DNA of 64,000 nucleotides from NCBI RefSeq assembly GCF_028583425.1, contig NC_072797.1, positions 22,664,001 to 22,728,000 of the forward strand. The letters run 5' to 3'. Origin of the DNA: Eublepharis macularius. Taxonomy: Eukaryota; Chordata; Lepidosauria; Squamata; Eublepharidae. The position numbers and the translations under genes are program-made. This document shows positions 30,661 to 42,682 of this stretch, piece by piece (position 1 is the stretch's first letter; every line of letters starts with the position of its first letter). The notes below the pieces were generated by a model that was given only the letters and a program-made list of their open reading frames with translations, had not been told where the DNA came from and did not search any database.

Positions 30661-31683
30661 GTATGACTAAATCTCATGGGGCCAATGCACTGGAGAGGTC
30701 TTCCAGCTACCTTCAGTTCAGTCAGGATGGCATGGGCTTTCCAGCAAAAATGCTCCCCATTCCACGCAGGAGTAACTTGCATGGGTGACAAATAGACTCC
30801 CCACATACATATCATCAGGAGAGAGAGAGATGGGTGAAAGCATCTTTGTTAGGAATGACCCCTGGTAGGTTATCTTCCATGCCCACCCCCAAAGTAGCAA
30901 GTGACTTTAAGAGCCAGGGAAGTTCTCTTCTATCTCCCATCTTGGAAGGCAATCTCATCTATTCTTTCCCTCCACTCAGGTGTTCTTCACTCACATCCAG
31001 GTGAGCTGTGTCTCTATTGTTACTCAGAGTATACTGAAATTTTCAAAGTGGTACAACTTTTTGGAGAGTGCAGAATGAACTTGTTTTGCTATATTACTTT
31101 TTCAGTTTAGGCTGTATTGGCTTTTCAGTTAGGTGGCATAAAGGAAAATGGAGCGCATATACCCCACGGAATACACAGTGCACGTAATGGGAGCCATCAG
31201 GTTAGCGCAACATTAAGTATTTTGCATTTTCAGGAATAGCTCCCATGTTGAGCTACACTTAGTCATTCTGGAGAGCTTGCTCAGTTCGATGTTATTTTCT
31301 CTTTAGTAGTCAAATCTAGAATCCTCCAGATGTGCTTTAGTTTTAATATCTCGCCTTCTAATTTTGTAAGACAATATGTTTAAGCAACAGCTGTTACTTT
31401 TGCAATCCACAATGTACTCTCTTTGAAGAGGACCCAGATCACTGGCCTAAATCCCAGGATACAGTGACTAAACGGAAAAGAAAATTTTCTGAGATAAGGT
31501 CATGGTAATGATGTTCAGCCATCCCTGATGTTCTAAAAAACTGATCTGGGATTTCTGGTCGGGGAGTCCCAGAGCACACCAGACACATTTTGCCTAAGAG
31601 GGAATTCTGAGTGCTTACCAACAACAAGAGCAATTCACAGGAAACAGTTGTACACATGTATTCAATACATTATGAGAATACTA

Positions 31684-31738
31684 GCAGTGCAATCCTAAAC
31701 ACAGTTACATCCTTCTATGTCCATTGAGCTCAATGCAC
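31684..31738 (+). repeat. Half-copy of the GTGCAATCC palindromic MITE
   Basis: AGTGCAATCCTAAACACAGTT-ACATCCTTCT and CCATTGAGCTCAATG make up one arm and the centre of the family. The second arm is missing. Confidence 0.5.
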
Positions 31739-31775
31739 TGGTGGCGTCATGGACCATCCCAGATTAGTGTGGGAT

Positions 31776-32119
31776 AGGGCTGCCAACTCCTTCCTGCGCC
31801 CAGCCACTGTCCCCTTCCTCCATTCTCCTGGTCCCCAGGGGTGAGGGCAAACCTGGGGGAAGACGTGTGCACGTCCACATTGCGCTGGAAAATGACAATT
31901 TTCTGGCACACAGAAGCTGAGAGTCACACTGGAGGAAGGGATTTGCTAAAATTGCACCCAAACATTGAGTATGGGACTGAATTTTAGCACACACACACAC
32001 TGTACAACACATAGCTTCTGTGTCACACATCATTTCCCAGTACAACAGGTAGCCACGGGAGGTAAGTTCCTGCTGCCCCCCTTTCTCCTGGCTTGGCTCC
32101 GGGGGACCTGGTAACCCTA
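31776..32119 (+). mobile_element. TA-flanked MITE, diverged sub-family
   Basis: Starts ATAGGGCTGCCAACTCCTTC and ends GGGGGACCTGGTAACCCTAG. The interior has TGGAAAATGACAATTTTCTG, an (AC)n run at 31982 and GCTTCTGTGTCACACATCAT. The second half partly mirrors the first, so the element is a loose palindrome. Compare 8175-8455. Confidence 0.5.
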
Positions 32120-32149
32120 GCATGGGAAGATGAGACCTAGGATTGCCAA

Positions 32150-34160
32150 GTGCTTGATTTTCACCTGGACAGTCCAATATTCTTTTTAACTGTCTGGGAA
32201 AACTTAAATGTCCAGTATTTTCGCATGGTAGGGAGGAGGAGCAGTCGAGGCAAGAAAGATGAGCAGTGGTGCCAGCTGCTGCTGTGCCTGGGTGTGCAAG
32301 CGTTTTGGTGGGCAGCCAGCGATGCCAGCAGGTTGCTATGGTTGCTGATATGCCATGTGGCTGGCTGGTGTCTCAGCATCTAGTAGAAGGGGATGGCAAG
32401 CATGGGCTCTTGCTGAGGAGAGCGGGGCTTGGGATCTGCCTCCCTGCCTCCTCCCTTCTCCCCCTTGTGCTTCCATCCAGCAGCCAGTCTGCTGCTGGAG
32501 GGCAGGAAAGGCACAGGGGCTTGCTGAGGAGGGCACAGCTTGGTTTTCGCCCTCCTGCCTCCACCTCCCTCCGCCCAGTCGCTTCAGGCAGCATCTCGTT
32601 CTCTGTCTCAAGGCGGCAACCTGCTTGCTCAGACTTCCCATGCAACCCCCTTCCATCTCCCAGCCGTCCTCCTTTTCAAGTTAATGGCCAGAGCGAGCAG
32701 TGGAGCCCACATGATCTGGATAACTGACAGGATGGGAAAGCATGTTGATATTCTTCAAGTCTCACTTTCCGCCTTATCCCGATGCAGAAAGATTCAGGCA
32801 GGCTTCCCCCCGCCCGCCCCCCGACACACCCCGCTGCCAAATCTCAATATAGAAGAATGATTCAATGTTCAAAACACACACATCCCTTTCCCGAAGGCAG
32901 TTTCAGGCTCCCTTGACAAAAACAACTTTTAAAACTCTGTTGCCCTCTTCGAAGATGCTTGCACCGTTTGCATTTCCAGCATCCCCACATTATTCCTGGG
33001 CTTGAGGGGTGCAGAGGAAGTGGAACAGAGGATATTGGGAGAGCCCAAGATCCGATGTCACTTGTCCAGCCCCAAGCAGTGAATTGTGCAGCCAAGGAAA
33101 ACAAATGGAGCCCCAGGAAGACTGAGAAGGTAAGTGTTTAAACAGAGAGGCATTGTTTGCCACATGACATCAGGGGAGAAGAGTATGAGCCAAGCTCCAA
33201 GTGACTTTTTTCTCGTGGAGAACACTTGATTGTTTTTGCAAGTTTTCCTGGGAACTGAAGTCCGAGTGTCCTTCCCCTCTCTGTTAGAATCGCTGCCTGA
33301 ACAGCCAGAGAAAGCCGGTGGCAGCAGCAGCTTTTGCAAATCGTTCATCCAGTCACAAGCCTGCTGGGCAAGAGGGCTCTCAACGATTGTTTGGGGGCGG
33401 GTGGCTGCTACTTTCTCCCTGGGCATCCTGCTCCTGGGGAGCTGCTCTGGAGAAAGCCACCAGGTCGGTGAATCTCCAGCCGCAGCGACAGCGGAAGAAT
33501 CTACTGCTGCTCTAACATGCCCTTCCCCTGCTCCTGAGCTCCTGGAGAAAAACTGGAATGAGGACATGAGAAGACAAAGAGCTAGGGCTGAGGCCCGGGG
33601 TCAAGTGCAGGGATGCACGCAGCACGCCTGGCAGCCCAGTCTCCCCTCTGCTAAGGAAGAACTAGAAAAAGTCACTGCAGGATCTGGGCCCTCCTCCTTG
33701 TCTTGAGTAGAGCAGCTGAATCAACTTGCTGGGCTGCCCTAATGCAGGACCCAGCTTCACCTATGGGGAAACTCTTATATAAACCTGCAACTAGAACCAG
33801 TGTGGGATAAACTTGTTTGTAACTTTGCTGCTACTGTATCTGACTGCCGAAGCTGGCTTGCTCGGTACTATTAGTGCAGGACTCTATGGCTGCCCAGGGC
33901 TTTGCCTCCAGCCTGGTGAGCAGGACAGGTGGACACTGTGCACCAATTAACAGAGAATTTTGCAAATAGTTCAGTCAGGGGCCATAATCTCTAAATTATT
34001 TGGGGGGAAATGGGTACAGCTTTGCAACATAAATGGGGGATTTCTACAAACTATGCAAAATAGTTCAGAAGGGCATTTTTATAAAGTTAATATGGCTACA
34101 GTTCAACTGAATACTTCATGAAGGCTTTTTTTATAAAAGAAGCAAGACTGTAGTCCATGC
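32150..34160. other. GC-richer block, origin unclear
   Basis: 32210-33720 is richer in C and G than its surroundings and gives several long frames on both strands (for example 33230-33706, + strand). Two near-parallel segments (GGGCTTGCTGAGGAGGGC at about 32518 and GGGCTCTTGCTGAGGAGAGC at about 32404) suggest internal duplication. 33186 begins GAGCCAAGCTCCAAGTGAC, one terminus of the palindromic MITE family, but no opposite terminus was found. I see no convincing gene. Confidence 0.35.
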
Positions 34161-34166
34161 CACTAT

Positions 34167-34254
34167 CAGTGAAATCCTAAACAGAGTTATTCCAGTCTAA
34201 ACCCACTGATTTCAATAGGTTTGGACTGGAGTAACTTGGTGTAGGATTTCACTG
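34167..34254. mobile_element. Diverged GTGCAATCC-family palindromic MITE
   Basis: CAGTGAAATCCTAAACAGAG and CTTGGTGTAGGATTTCACTG are the arms, with TCCAGTCTAAACCCACTGAT against ATTTCAATAGGTTTGGACTG in the middle. More diverged than 21777 and 30099. No TWA flank is evident. Confidence 0.72.
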
Positions 34255-34492
34255 AATTTGTGGTATGTATTATCTATTTGTTGCTTTTACTGCACTGTTT
34301 CCTATTCTGTAATTCTATTTTCTGCACTGATTGACCTATCACGTCTGATACCTTTTTGCACTATAACTAATTTTTGCAATCTTAATCCTATTGCATTGCT
34401 TACTAGAGCTCTCATGCGATTTGATAGCAATGTTTTATACCATGCAATCTGCCTTGAGTCTTGATGAGAAAAGCAGGCAATAAATAAAATTT
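34255..34492 (+). repeat. LINE 3' tail (L2-like UTR)
   Basis: T-rich sequence ending CAATCTGCCTTGAGTCTTGA, GAAAAGCAGGCAATAAATAA. The same ending (CTGCCTTGAGTCTCATTGAA, AAAGGCAGACAAGAAAT) is at 52200-52262, and a variant at 58500-58555. Non-coding. Confidence 0.55.
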
Positions 34493-35479
34493 CGTGTACC
34501 GGCTTGTCTTTTTTTTTTTGTAATACAAAGAGGTGGCAGTACTCCAGCACAGACTGCCCCAGCCCCACAGGCTGAAAGTGGTGCAGGTACAGCATACCAG
34601 TGTGTAGCAGCAGGGAAAAAAAGTTCTGTATCTTCCTCTTGGACATTTCACAGTCATTAGAAAAGCTGTGGAGCCTCCCACACCACTTGGAGGCTGTGAA
34701 ATGTACACAGTTCCCGCTTCATGTTCCCAATTTATCCACATTAGCTATACTTTCTGATGACTCACGCAAAGGCCATTGTTTAGGTATGTTCTCTCCACTC
34801 ATTTCGCATTAACCCCAGTTTATACTGCATTCTCCCTTTCTAAATACCATTGCTGACGCAGTGTTGCTGTGCTTAAAAAGAAAACAAAGCTGGCATGAAG
34901 AAAATGAAAAACCACAGCTGTCAAAATATTGATGTGATTATTTGCCGCCTGTGAAGCCATGCTTTTTTGTTTCTAGAGGAACATATGGACTTTCAGACCA
35001 TCGATGGGTCTTTTGCACCAAAGTACAGGAGTTCCTTGGCTCAAAGCTGCAATTATAAAAATAACAAGACTTTGTCATTGTGTTTCTTAAAAAGGACTTA
35101 AAAGGGATAATCATTTTATGAAGGTCATATGAAGTTGTCAAAGTAGGACGTGCATGAGGGTTGTCTAGCACTAATTGACTCAATGATACAACATCTTCTG
35201 TGAGGAGGTGTCATAAACAGGGTTGCAGGCTTCTCTTTGTGTGGCTTCTCGCTAAAAATTTAATGTATGAACCAGCCATGAGATTGATCCCCATTTGGGC
35301 TGTGAAGGTAACTATGACAAAAGCCACCTGTGATAGAGGCAAACCTGAGCCAGTCAGCTGGGCCTTGTCCCGCACCATATGAATGACCCATCACACATTT
35401 TCTATCATTCTCTGTGCCAAATGTGTGCCTAAATTAGGACTTGATTTGTACTCCATCAATAACGGAGGTTAATACCTCA

Positions 35480-35681
35480 GAGCCAAGCTACAAGTGATGC
35501 CTTACACATGTTGGACACTTGTCAGCTTACCTCAAGCTTTGATGGGAAATGTAGGCATCCTGGTTTTACAGCTTGGCTCTCCATTACAGCTGCAAGACCA
35601 GGAGGCCTACATTTCCCATCAAAACTTGAGGGAAGCTGACAAGTTTCCAACCTGTGGCAGGCATCACTTGTAGCTTGGCTC
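35480..35681. mobile_element. Palindromic MITE, GAGCCAAGCTACAAGTGAC family
   Basis: Closest relative of 7291-7492: the same length, the same inner CTTGGCTCTCCATTACAGCT centre and CTCAAGCTTTGATGGGAAAT block. The flank is TCA on the left and TCG on the right. The near-identity of the two copies suggests a fairly recent burst. Confidence 0.78.
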
Positions 35682-36039
35682 TCGGTCACTAGAAACAAGA
35701 CCCTTGTTGGCTGTGACCAAGGTTGTGGAATGAGCCTCTGCTGCCCCCTGCCCCACCATGAATCTGCAACTCTTAATTTGCAACTTTCAGGAAGGATTGC
35801 AAGATGATTCTGTTCAGGTCAGCCGGCTAAAGCCCAAATTAAAGGACTGCCTAGTCCCTTATGAACCTGCCTGACCACTGGGGTCATCTTTCGGAGGCCC
35901 TGTTTTAGGTGCCTCTGCTTTCTGAGATTAGGTGGGTGACGACATTCTCCCCAGGGAGATTTTTTTGTCCCCTTTTTGTTGCCATCTTCTACCGGCAGGT
36001 AAAGACTTCTTTTGTTTTGTTTGGCTTTCCCTCCTTTGT

Positions 36040-36242
36040 AACCAATGTTTTAGTTATGTTTGATGTCTTTATAGGTTTTTAACTCGGGTTGAACTGTTTT
36101 AATGATGTGTTGTTGTTATTTTGTTTTAATCATTTTAAAATGTGATTTAATTACATATGCTTTGTTGGCCACCTTGTTGGCCCTTATGAAGGCAGAAAGG
36201 TGGGACATAAATTTTATTGAATAAAATAAATAAAAAAAATTA
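36040..36242 (+). repeat. LINE 3' tail with GCCxxCTTGTTGGCCCTTATGAAGGC signature
   Basis: TGTTTTAATGATGTGTTGTT, a T/A-rich body, GGCCACCTTGTTGGCCCTTA, GAAGGCAGAAAGGTGGGACA-TAAATTTTATT. A matching tail is at 60285-60530 (CTGCCTTGGTGGCCCTTATA). Non-coding. Confidence 0.5.
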
Positions 36243-36796
36243 AATAAGGATGCATGAAAGATCAATGATAATGGCCTCCCTTTTTAAAAAAGAGAAAGGA
36301 AAACTGGATTGTGGGGAGGGGAGTTAACCCTTTCCTCCTGCTCTGTTATTTTTCAATTTACATTGCCCTCAAGAGCTACTATTTGACTCATGGGGATAAG
36401 CTTAGGAAAAAATTCCTACCTTAGCACCATTTTCTCTTCCTTTCCAATGGCTGCTTCAACTTAAAAAAATCCATCCTTTCCTATGTATAATCTAGTTGAA
36501 TCATAGGTGTTGAGAGTTGTCCTGAGTGATTTGGAAATCAGTAAATGTTTGTGTATGAGGGATGGCGGGCATTGCATTTTCTTGTTCATTTTTATTTTGT
36601 GGAAGCATTTGATTGCTTCATTAATGGCAGTTGGTACAGAGGTAGGCCTCCTCGTTCAGGGAATATATTGTATTGTATTTATATCCTGCCCTCCCCACAA
36701 GCAGGCTCAGGGTGGCTTAAAATAGATGAATCTAGCCATGAGAGAAGGGGCCCCAATCCTCCCATTACTGACCCCATTTATGACCATTGGAAATAG

Positions 36797-37235
36797 GATT
36801 TCTAACCTCCAGGTGGAGTCAGAATAACTGACCTCCAAGCTACAGAGATCTGTTCCCCTGGAGAAAACGGCAGCTTCCGAGGGTAGAATCTATGGCATCA
36901 AATCCCAACTGAGCTCCCTCTCAGTTTGGTGTAGTGGTTAAGAGTGGCGGGACTCTAATAAGGAGAACCCCACTCCTTGATTCCCCATTCCTCCGCTTGA
37001 AGCCAGCTGGGTGACCTTGGGTCAGTCACAGCTCTTCCAAGCTCTCTCAGCCCCATCCACTTTACAGGGTGACTTTTGTGGGGATAATAATAATATACTT
37101 TGTAACTGCTCTGAGTGGGTGTTAAGTTACCCTGAAGGGAGGTATATACATCGAATGTTGTTGTTGTTCCCCTTCTCAAGCACTATCAGGTTCTGCCTCC
37201 AAATCTCCAGGAATCTCCCAACGCAGAGTTGGCAA
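36797..37235 (+). mobile_element. TAGGGTTGCC-family MITE split by a SINE
   Basis: Left part TTTCTAACCTCCAGGTGGAG ... TCTATGGCATCAAATCCCAA (36797-36922). Right part TTCTGCCTCCAAATCTCCAG ... GAGTTGGCAACCATAG (37185-37235). The interruption is the tRNA SINE at 36923-37168. Both outer ends have ATA. Confidence 0.72.
36923..37168 (+). mobile_element. tRNA-derived SINE nested in a MITE
   Basis: AGTTTGGTGTAGTGGTTAAG, a tRNA-like box B region GATTCCCCATTCCTCC, GGTGACCTTGGGTCAGTCAC, CTCTGAGTGGGTGTTAAGTT, then TATATACATCGAATG and a (GTT)n tail. The possible duplication CCCTCTCA / CCCTTCTCA at its edges is imperfect. Confidence 0.8.
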
Positions 37236-37239
37236 CCAT

Positions 37240-38240
37240 AGTTGGAATCTGTGGGTGGTACTTGGTCCAGATATGAGGCTGACTGCTTTCGGCTGAGGGT
37301 TTAATCAACAGCAGTAGGGAGGTGAAGGAAAGAGGGTCTGTTTGATGTGCAAACAGTCTTGGGATATAAGGATCTTGTGTAAAAGACTCCAGCCATTTTG
37401 GAATTTTGGAAGGTAATTCTTTAGCATTAGGAGGTTTGGTTACCCCATAATGCATTGCACACATCAGCTGGGAACAAAGGCAAGAATGATAAGTCTCTGT
37501 GAAGGCTGTTATCAAACCATCAAAAGAATTTGTTTATAAAGTTTAAATGATGTCTGTATCTGTTCCAAAAAGACACATTAATTAGAGGCACTGATAGAAA
37601 CACCTATCACTTTAGAGACAAAGCCATCAATCTTTTTGACATGAGAGTGAAAGAAATCCAGCATTTCATTATTCATCAGTTAGGAGACAAACAACAGGGG
37701 AGCAGAAGACAGCTTAATTTTGTCTTTATTATCCATTTGGGAGGCCTTTACATATTTAAGAATTTGGGCATGTGGTCTCTGCAGTGAAAAAAAAATAAAT
37801 TGGAAATGTTTTCCCCATGAGAAGTAATGGCGAGTGACTGGGAGGCAGCTTGTTCAGGGGCCCAATCCTGAAACTTGGTTGCTCTTTAGTAGACAGGAAG
37901 GAGTAGGTTCCCTGCAAATTTGGTGGAGCTTGCTTGAAAAATGCTCCCCCAGCCCCACAGATAGTTTTCCTATTATTCCCCATAGGGAATTTCCCATACG
38001 GAATAATGGCTGGATAAATTTTGGGGTTTTCTAACTAGCTTAGAGAATATGCCCCATATTTCAAGATATTGATCACGCAGATTTTTTTTTGTGCACACCC
38101 CTAGAGAAAACATTCTAACATACACAATCTAGCAAACAGATATCAGGACAGAGACGTTTGATGTTATAAAAAAAACCTTGCTTGACTTTGTTTAGAGGAT
38201 GTCATCCAAATAATAGGAAATGAAGTAAAGATCACAAATG
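37240..38240. other. Intergenic, no recognised feature
   Basis: Unassigned sequence. CCATAGGGAATTTCCCATAC near 37980 is a small imperfect inverted repeat. No coding or RNA feature supported. Confidence 0.4.
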
Positions 38241-38241
38241 T

Positions 38242-38242
38242 C

Positions 38243-38326
<84 letters not shown>

Positions 38327-38394
38327 ATCTATATCTATATCTATATCTATATCTATATCTATATCTATCTATCTATCTATATATATATATATCA
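38242..38394 (+). repeat. Compound microsatellite (TATC)n-(ATATCT)n-(AT)n
   Basis: About 20 uninterrupted TATC units (38242-38325), then about eight ATATCT hexamers, three more TATC units and an AT run ending near 38394. The stacked YLSI/SIS frame across it is an artefact. Likely polymorphic. Confidence 0.95.
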
Positions 38395-38490
38395 TACTAT
38401 TAGTAATGGTTCTGAAATTTTCATCCTTGTGTTGGTCTGTTTTAATACTGTTTCACCATTGTTTGACTCCAATTTGTGATTCTTTAGCTG

Positions 38491-39676
38491 ATTCTGCACA
38501 CGTTGGATAATGCACTTCCAATCCTCTTTAGAGATCATTTGGAACTGAATTTTTCATGTGGGGGATTCCGCATGATCAATTTTGATCAGACTTTCTGAGC
38601 AGTGAAGCTGCGGTGGAGTCCTACGAATCCACTTCTCCCCGATTCCACTTAGGCTTTTGTTTTGCACATTTCATCGGCTCAAAGTCCATCATGCGGAATT
38701 TTTGACAGGATAAAAATCGATTCCTCATCGCTTTTTCCGGGGGAAGTGTCGAATGATGCACATCTTCATTTTTTTGTTATCCCCCCCCCCCAAAAAAAAC
38801 ATTGCTACACATAAACGTTGCATCAAACCAACACATTAGAAAAAAATTTCTCACAAAAAAACGTTGCTACACATAAATGTTGCATCAAATAAACATATTG
38901 GATAGGCCAGAGCACTTCCCGTCGATATTGTGGAAGAGTATTGGCTATTGACATTTGGAGGGAAAATTGTTACCAATGACCCCACGTCTGTCTTTCCTGC
39001 TTTCTTCGTGAGCAGTGTGGTTTAGTGATAGGTGTTGTGTTGAGGACGGTCTCTTTCTCCCTCCATGAAATGCCTAGACCACTAGTTGAATGCTGAAGTC
39101 CCTCCATCACACTTTCACTCTACCTCAGAAGCTGTCAGCTGTCAGCGAGCAATAAGTAACAAATTTGGCGTGTTGTAAAATGGACCCGTTATTGGTCAGC
39201 TGTTGTAATGTGACACAGGATATCTTTCTGCATAGATTTGTAGAAACGTTGCAACGTTTTTTTACATTTTTTTAAAAAAAAAAGAGGGGAAGGGAAAGGG
39301 TAGTGGGTGTAGCTTAGAAAACATGATTGGCCAATCAAATTAAGTTGATTCAAAGGGCAAGAGAAAAGGGCAAGGGTGGGGAGAACATCGGATAAAGAAT
39401 TCTGCATGATTAAAATCCCTAATCTGCTGTGCATGGACAAATAAGTCGGGGGAAAGCAGGATGGAAAAAAACCGGACAAAACGTGCAGTGACTTCGAATC
39501 TGCTGCTAGGATTGCCTTCCCACGTGTGGAAACACAAGAAAAAATCGAGGTCATTTAGAAGCTGAAGCAGGGAAAACCATTCATGTGGAATCACCCTGTG
39601 TGAAACAAAAAATCCACTTCCAAACGATTGCTAAAGTGCATTGAAAGTGCATTATCCAACGTGTGCGGAATCAGCC
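38491..39676. mobile_element. 1.2-kb non-autonomous element with long inverted ends
   Basis: Left end GCTGATTCTGCACACGTTGG-ATAATGCACTTCCAATC. Right end GATTGCTAAAGTGCATTGAA-AGTGCATTATCCAACGTGTG-CGGAATCAGC. The inverted similarity extends inward about 85 bp (GAACTGAATTTTTCATGTGG against AACAAAAAATCCACTTCC). A 5-bp CTTTA is present on both outer sides (38486-38490 and 39677-39681). A second inverted pair lies inside (GGGGATTCCGCATGATCAAT near 38561 and ATTCATGTGGAATCACCC near 39578). No transposase frame was found. The short element at 5228 shares the ends. Confidence 0.68.
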
Positions 39677-39789
39677 TTTATTCTGTCCTTTATTGCCATA
39701 AACGATTCCTTATTTTCATGCCATCCGGTTTCTTCACTTGCACCATTTTTTCTCTGTAAAGTGTATATATTTTCAAAAGATTTTGTTTT

Positions 39790-39948
39790 CAGCAGCACAG
39801 CAACCTTTATTGGCATAAATAATACAGACGGAACAGAAGAGATGTTGTAGAATAAGTTCATAGGGCAGCACAATCGTGTCCCCAGACAGCAAAATTATCT
39901 CAAGATACAGCACAGTCGTAGGGGGCTTTATAAAATATTACCCTTGAT
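39790..39948 (-). mobile_element. LINE 3' UTR fragment, same family as 4760-5215
   Basis: CAGCACAGCAACCTTTATTG, GCATAAATAATACAGACGGA, GGGCAGCACAATCGTGTCCC, CAGACAGCAAAATTATCTCA and GGGGGCTTTATAAAATATTA match 4805-4968 closely. Only the 3' UTR is present. Confidence 0.7.
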
Positions 39949-39949
39949 T

Positions 39950-40875
39950 TTGTTAATAAATCATCATTGTACACTCTGTGTATGAATGACATATGCTGCA
40001 CATACAAATGTCATACAAACTGCATCTAAAAGCCATACAAGTTGTGTATACCATACACATTTGCAAAGCCAACAGCAAGAAACAGAACTGAAATAGCTGG
40101 CAAAAATAAAAACAAAGAGAAATGAAATATGGAACACTTTCTCATCCCTACAAAGTATTACAAAAATCGCCCCTCAGTTTTTCTGGTTACACAGTGGTTT
40201 GCTTCATGGGCCATGTGAACTGTGTAGCTACTGCCTTCTGATCCACAAGTCACCAAAAGGGTACAACAGCACCTCTTTACCTGTATCAACCAACCTTGCC
40301 AACTCATACAGGCCCAGTGATTCAACTTCCAATTCTTATATTCAGGATTCCCGGAATCCAACCAAGCAGCTGGTTTTTGCTGACCTAAAGTCAGCTATAG
40401 GCCATGTCAAAATAAGGTCATGTTGGCAACAGGTCAATTTTATATTGTAATATGAAAATAGTAATGTAATAGCATACCACCATTCGATATACTATGGGTT
40501 GCTAAAAAAAACACCATGAAGTGACAGCCATTTCCAGAATTCAAAACTCTTTCTGTATCTCTGTCTGGCTTCCTGAGTCTTGGTTGCTCATTAATTACCA
40601 TTAATTGTTAGTGGCCAAGCCATGCAAAGCTGAGGGCTTTGATTTTGATTAGCAAGACAGCCCATAAAAATATCTTTAAGTAGAGACTGCAGCTGCCCAC
40701 ACTCCATGGACCCACCCAAATCTTTATCTGTAATTCTCCCAAGCAGTCAGGAACGGGGCAGTGAAAATGGTTACGAGTCATCTGTAAAAACAAAATGTTT
40801 TGTTATACTTTAGAGAGATGGAAAGGGTTTCTCTTTGCAAGCTAATCACAAAATGGATGTCCTCCAACTTTTATA
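39950..40875. other. Intergenic, no recognised feature
   Basis: AT-rich, no assignable motif. Open frames at 40158-40450 overlap on opposite strands and lack support. Confidence 0.4.
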
Positions 40876-40879
40876 TAAT

Positions 40880-41075
40880 AACTATAATAATAACATTTGA
40901 TTTATATACCGCCCTTCGGGACAACTTAACACCTACTCAAAGTGGTTACAAAGTGTGTTATTATTATCCTCATGAGACAATCAAATGGTGAGGTAGGTGG
41001 GGCTGAATGAGCCCTGAGAAGTTGTGCCTGACCCAAGGTCTCCCAGCTGAGGAGTCGGGAATCTCCTTCAGAATT
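40880..41075 (-). mobile_element. tRNA-derived SINE, minus orientation
   Basis: Reversed features of the 17627 family: TTTGATTTATATACCGCCCT, TCGGGACAACTTAACACCTA, AGTGGTTACAAAGTGTGTTA, GACCCAAGGTCTCCCAGCTG. The tRNA-like head at the right end is eroded. Confidence 0.7.
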
Positions 41076-42149
41076 GTGCACATACATAAAAGCCAGTGGA
41101 GAATGTATATAAAGGTCTAACAGGAAGAGGATTTTGCTAATATACATCCAGTAGTTGATATGTGTGAGGGGGCTGGGAAATTCGCCAGCCTTGGGCATGA
41201 TTTGTACAGGAAAAAACCCAAAAAGACTAGAGTGGAATTTGGCAACAGGCTTAATAAACACTGTGTAATTATTATTATCATTATCAAGTTTTCACCCAAC
41301 CCATCAATTAAGATTTGCAACACTGATTTTATTTTGGTTTTTAAAGTAACAAACTCTACTGTCGTCACTGCCAGCACAACAAACGGTTCTCTGGTAGAAT
41401 CCTCACCTCATTTGTTAGAGAGGACAAACCAGTAACTGACTTGCTTTACCACCGGATAGAATTTTAAACCATTAACTCTTCATTTACAGCTCCAAAACTA
41501 GTAATTTGCTATCTCTACGGTTGTCAAACAGCCAGCATTTTCAATGAAACCATGTATTGGAAATGCTGGAAAACCGGAAACTTGAGATTTTGCTCGGTCC
41601 CACCCTTTGTCTTTGAACCACCAGACTTCATCTTGGAACCACACCTGACCCACCAAACTCCTTCAGCCCTTGCCTCTGATCCACCTAGTTCTATCCTGTT
41701 TCTGCCTGCCTGGGCTCTATCCCAGGTGCAGCCCTGGAGGCCAAGATTTTCACAATCAAAAGCCAGCCACCCTAATCAGATCCCCAACTATATTGCCTAA
41801 CCAGGGGATAATACAGTCACGGGCAGGCAACTCAGGTCAGCATATCAAAGGTGGTAGGAACTTCACCAGCCCCTCCAGGGATTGACATATGTGTCCTTTT
41901 TTGTTTTCATATGTTGTCTTTTATTTTTGCAGCCGACCTTCCCAGTTTATTTCTTTTACAGTATTTTATGGCTTTGGCTCATTATACACTGTTTATATAC
42001 CATGATGCAAAGATAACATTTTTAAAACATGTCAATGAGCAAGCTTTGACACAAGAAAATAGAAAACAGCATGAAATATTCGTGTCCGGTGCAAAACTTG
42101 AAACAGGGACTTTTGAATCAAAACAGCAAGGCTTTAGGGAGATGGCACT

Positions 42150-42355
42150 TAACAACAACATGGTGCTTATATTCCGCCCTTCTGGGCGGTTTAGTGCTCC
42201 ATGCAGAGCGATGAACAGTCAGTGTTGTTATTATCCCCAAAATACAGCTGGGGAGCTTGAGCTGGCTCACCCAAGGCCACCTCCTGAACTCATGGCAGTA
42301 GTGGGATTCGAACCAGCAGAATGCTGATTCACAGTCTACATAACCATTATATCAG
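42150..42355 (-). mobile_element. tRNA-SINE-related repeat, minus orientation
   Basis: TGCTTATATTCCGCCCTTCT, TCAGTGTTGTTATTATCCCC, AAATACAGCTGGGGAGCTTG, CCCAAGGCCACCTCCTGAAC, GTGGGATTCGAACCAGCAGA (reversed tRNA-like box B region). A relative is at 46300-46510. The frame 41851-42327 runs into this repeat and is not a gene. Confidence 0.65.
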
Positions 42356-42461
42356 CTTTCTGAGCAGGCTGCTGTGGTCACTGAGTAAACGCATTATCCT
42401 CAGCAGTTAGTGCTTACAATGTGCATTTGCATATATTAGGAGAGAAGACCATCAGGAACTA

Positions 42462-42682
42462 GGGTTACCAGCCTCCAGGTGGTAGCTGCAGATCTCCTGG
42501 AATTACAACTGATCTCCAGGCAACAGAGATCAATTCCCCTGGAGAAAATGGCTGCTTTAAAGGGTGGACTCTGTTGCATCATATCCCACTGAGGCCCTTC
42601 CCCTCCCCAAACCCTGCCCTCTCCAGGCTCCACTCCCCAAAATCTCCAGGAATTTCCAAGCCTGGACCTGGCACCCCTATCA
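42462..42682 (+). mobile_element. TAGGGTTGCC-family MITE
   Basis: Complete copy: ACTAGGGTTACCAGCCTCCA, GAGATCAATTCCCCTGGAGA, GGGTGGACTCTGTTGCATCA, CCCCAAAATCTCCAGGAATT, GGACCTGGCACCCCTATC. TA at both termini. Confidence 0.78.

Noticed and set aside
33230-33706. 158-codon + strand frame in a GC-richer block
   Set aside because: Overlaps a 169-codon frame on the other strand, has no recognisable domain or splice context, and starts next to a MITE-like terminus.
38242-38394. CRISPR-like or protein repeat
   Set aside because: It is a simple TATC/ATATCT microsatellite with no spacers.
41851-42327. 158-codon + strand frame
   Set aside because: Its last third lies in a minus-oriented tRNA-SINE and the rest has no supporting splice sites or motifs.
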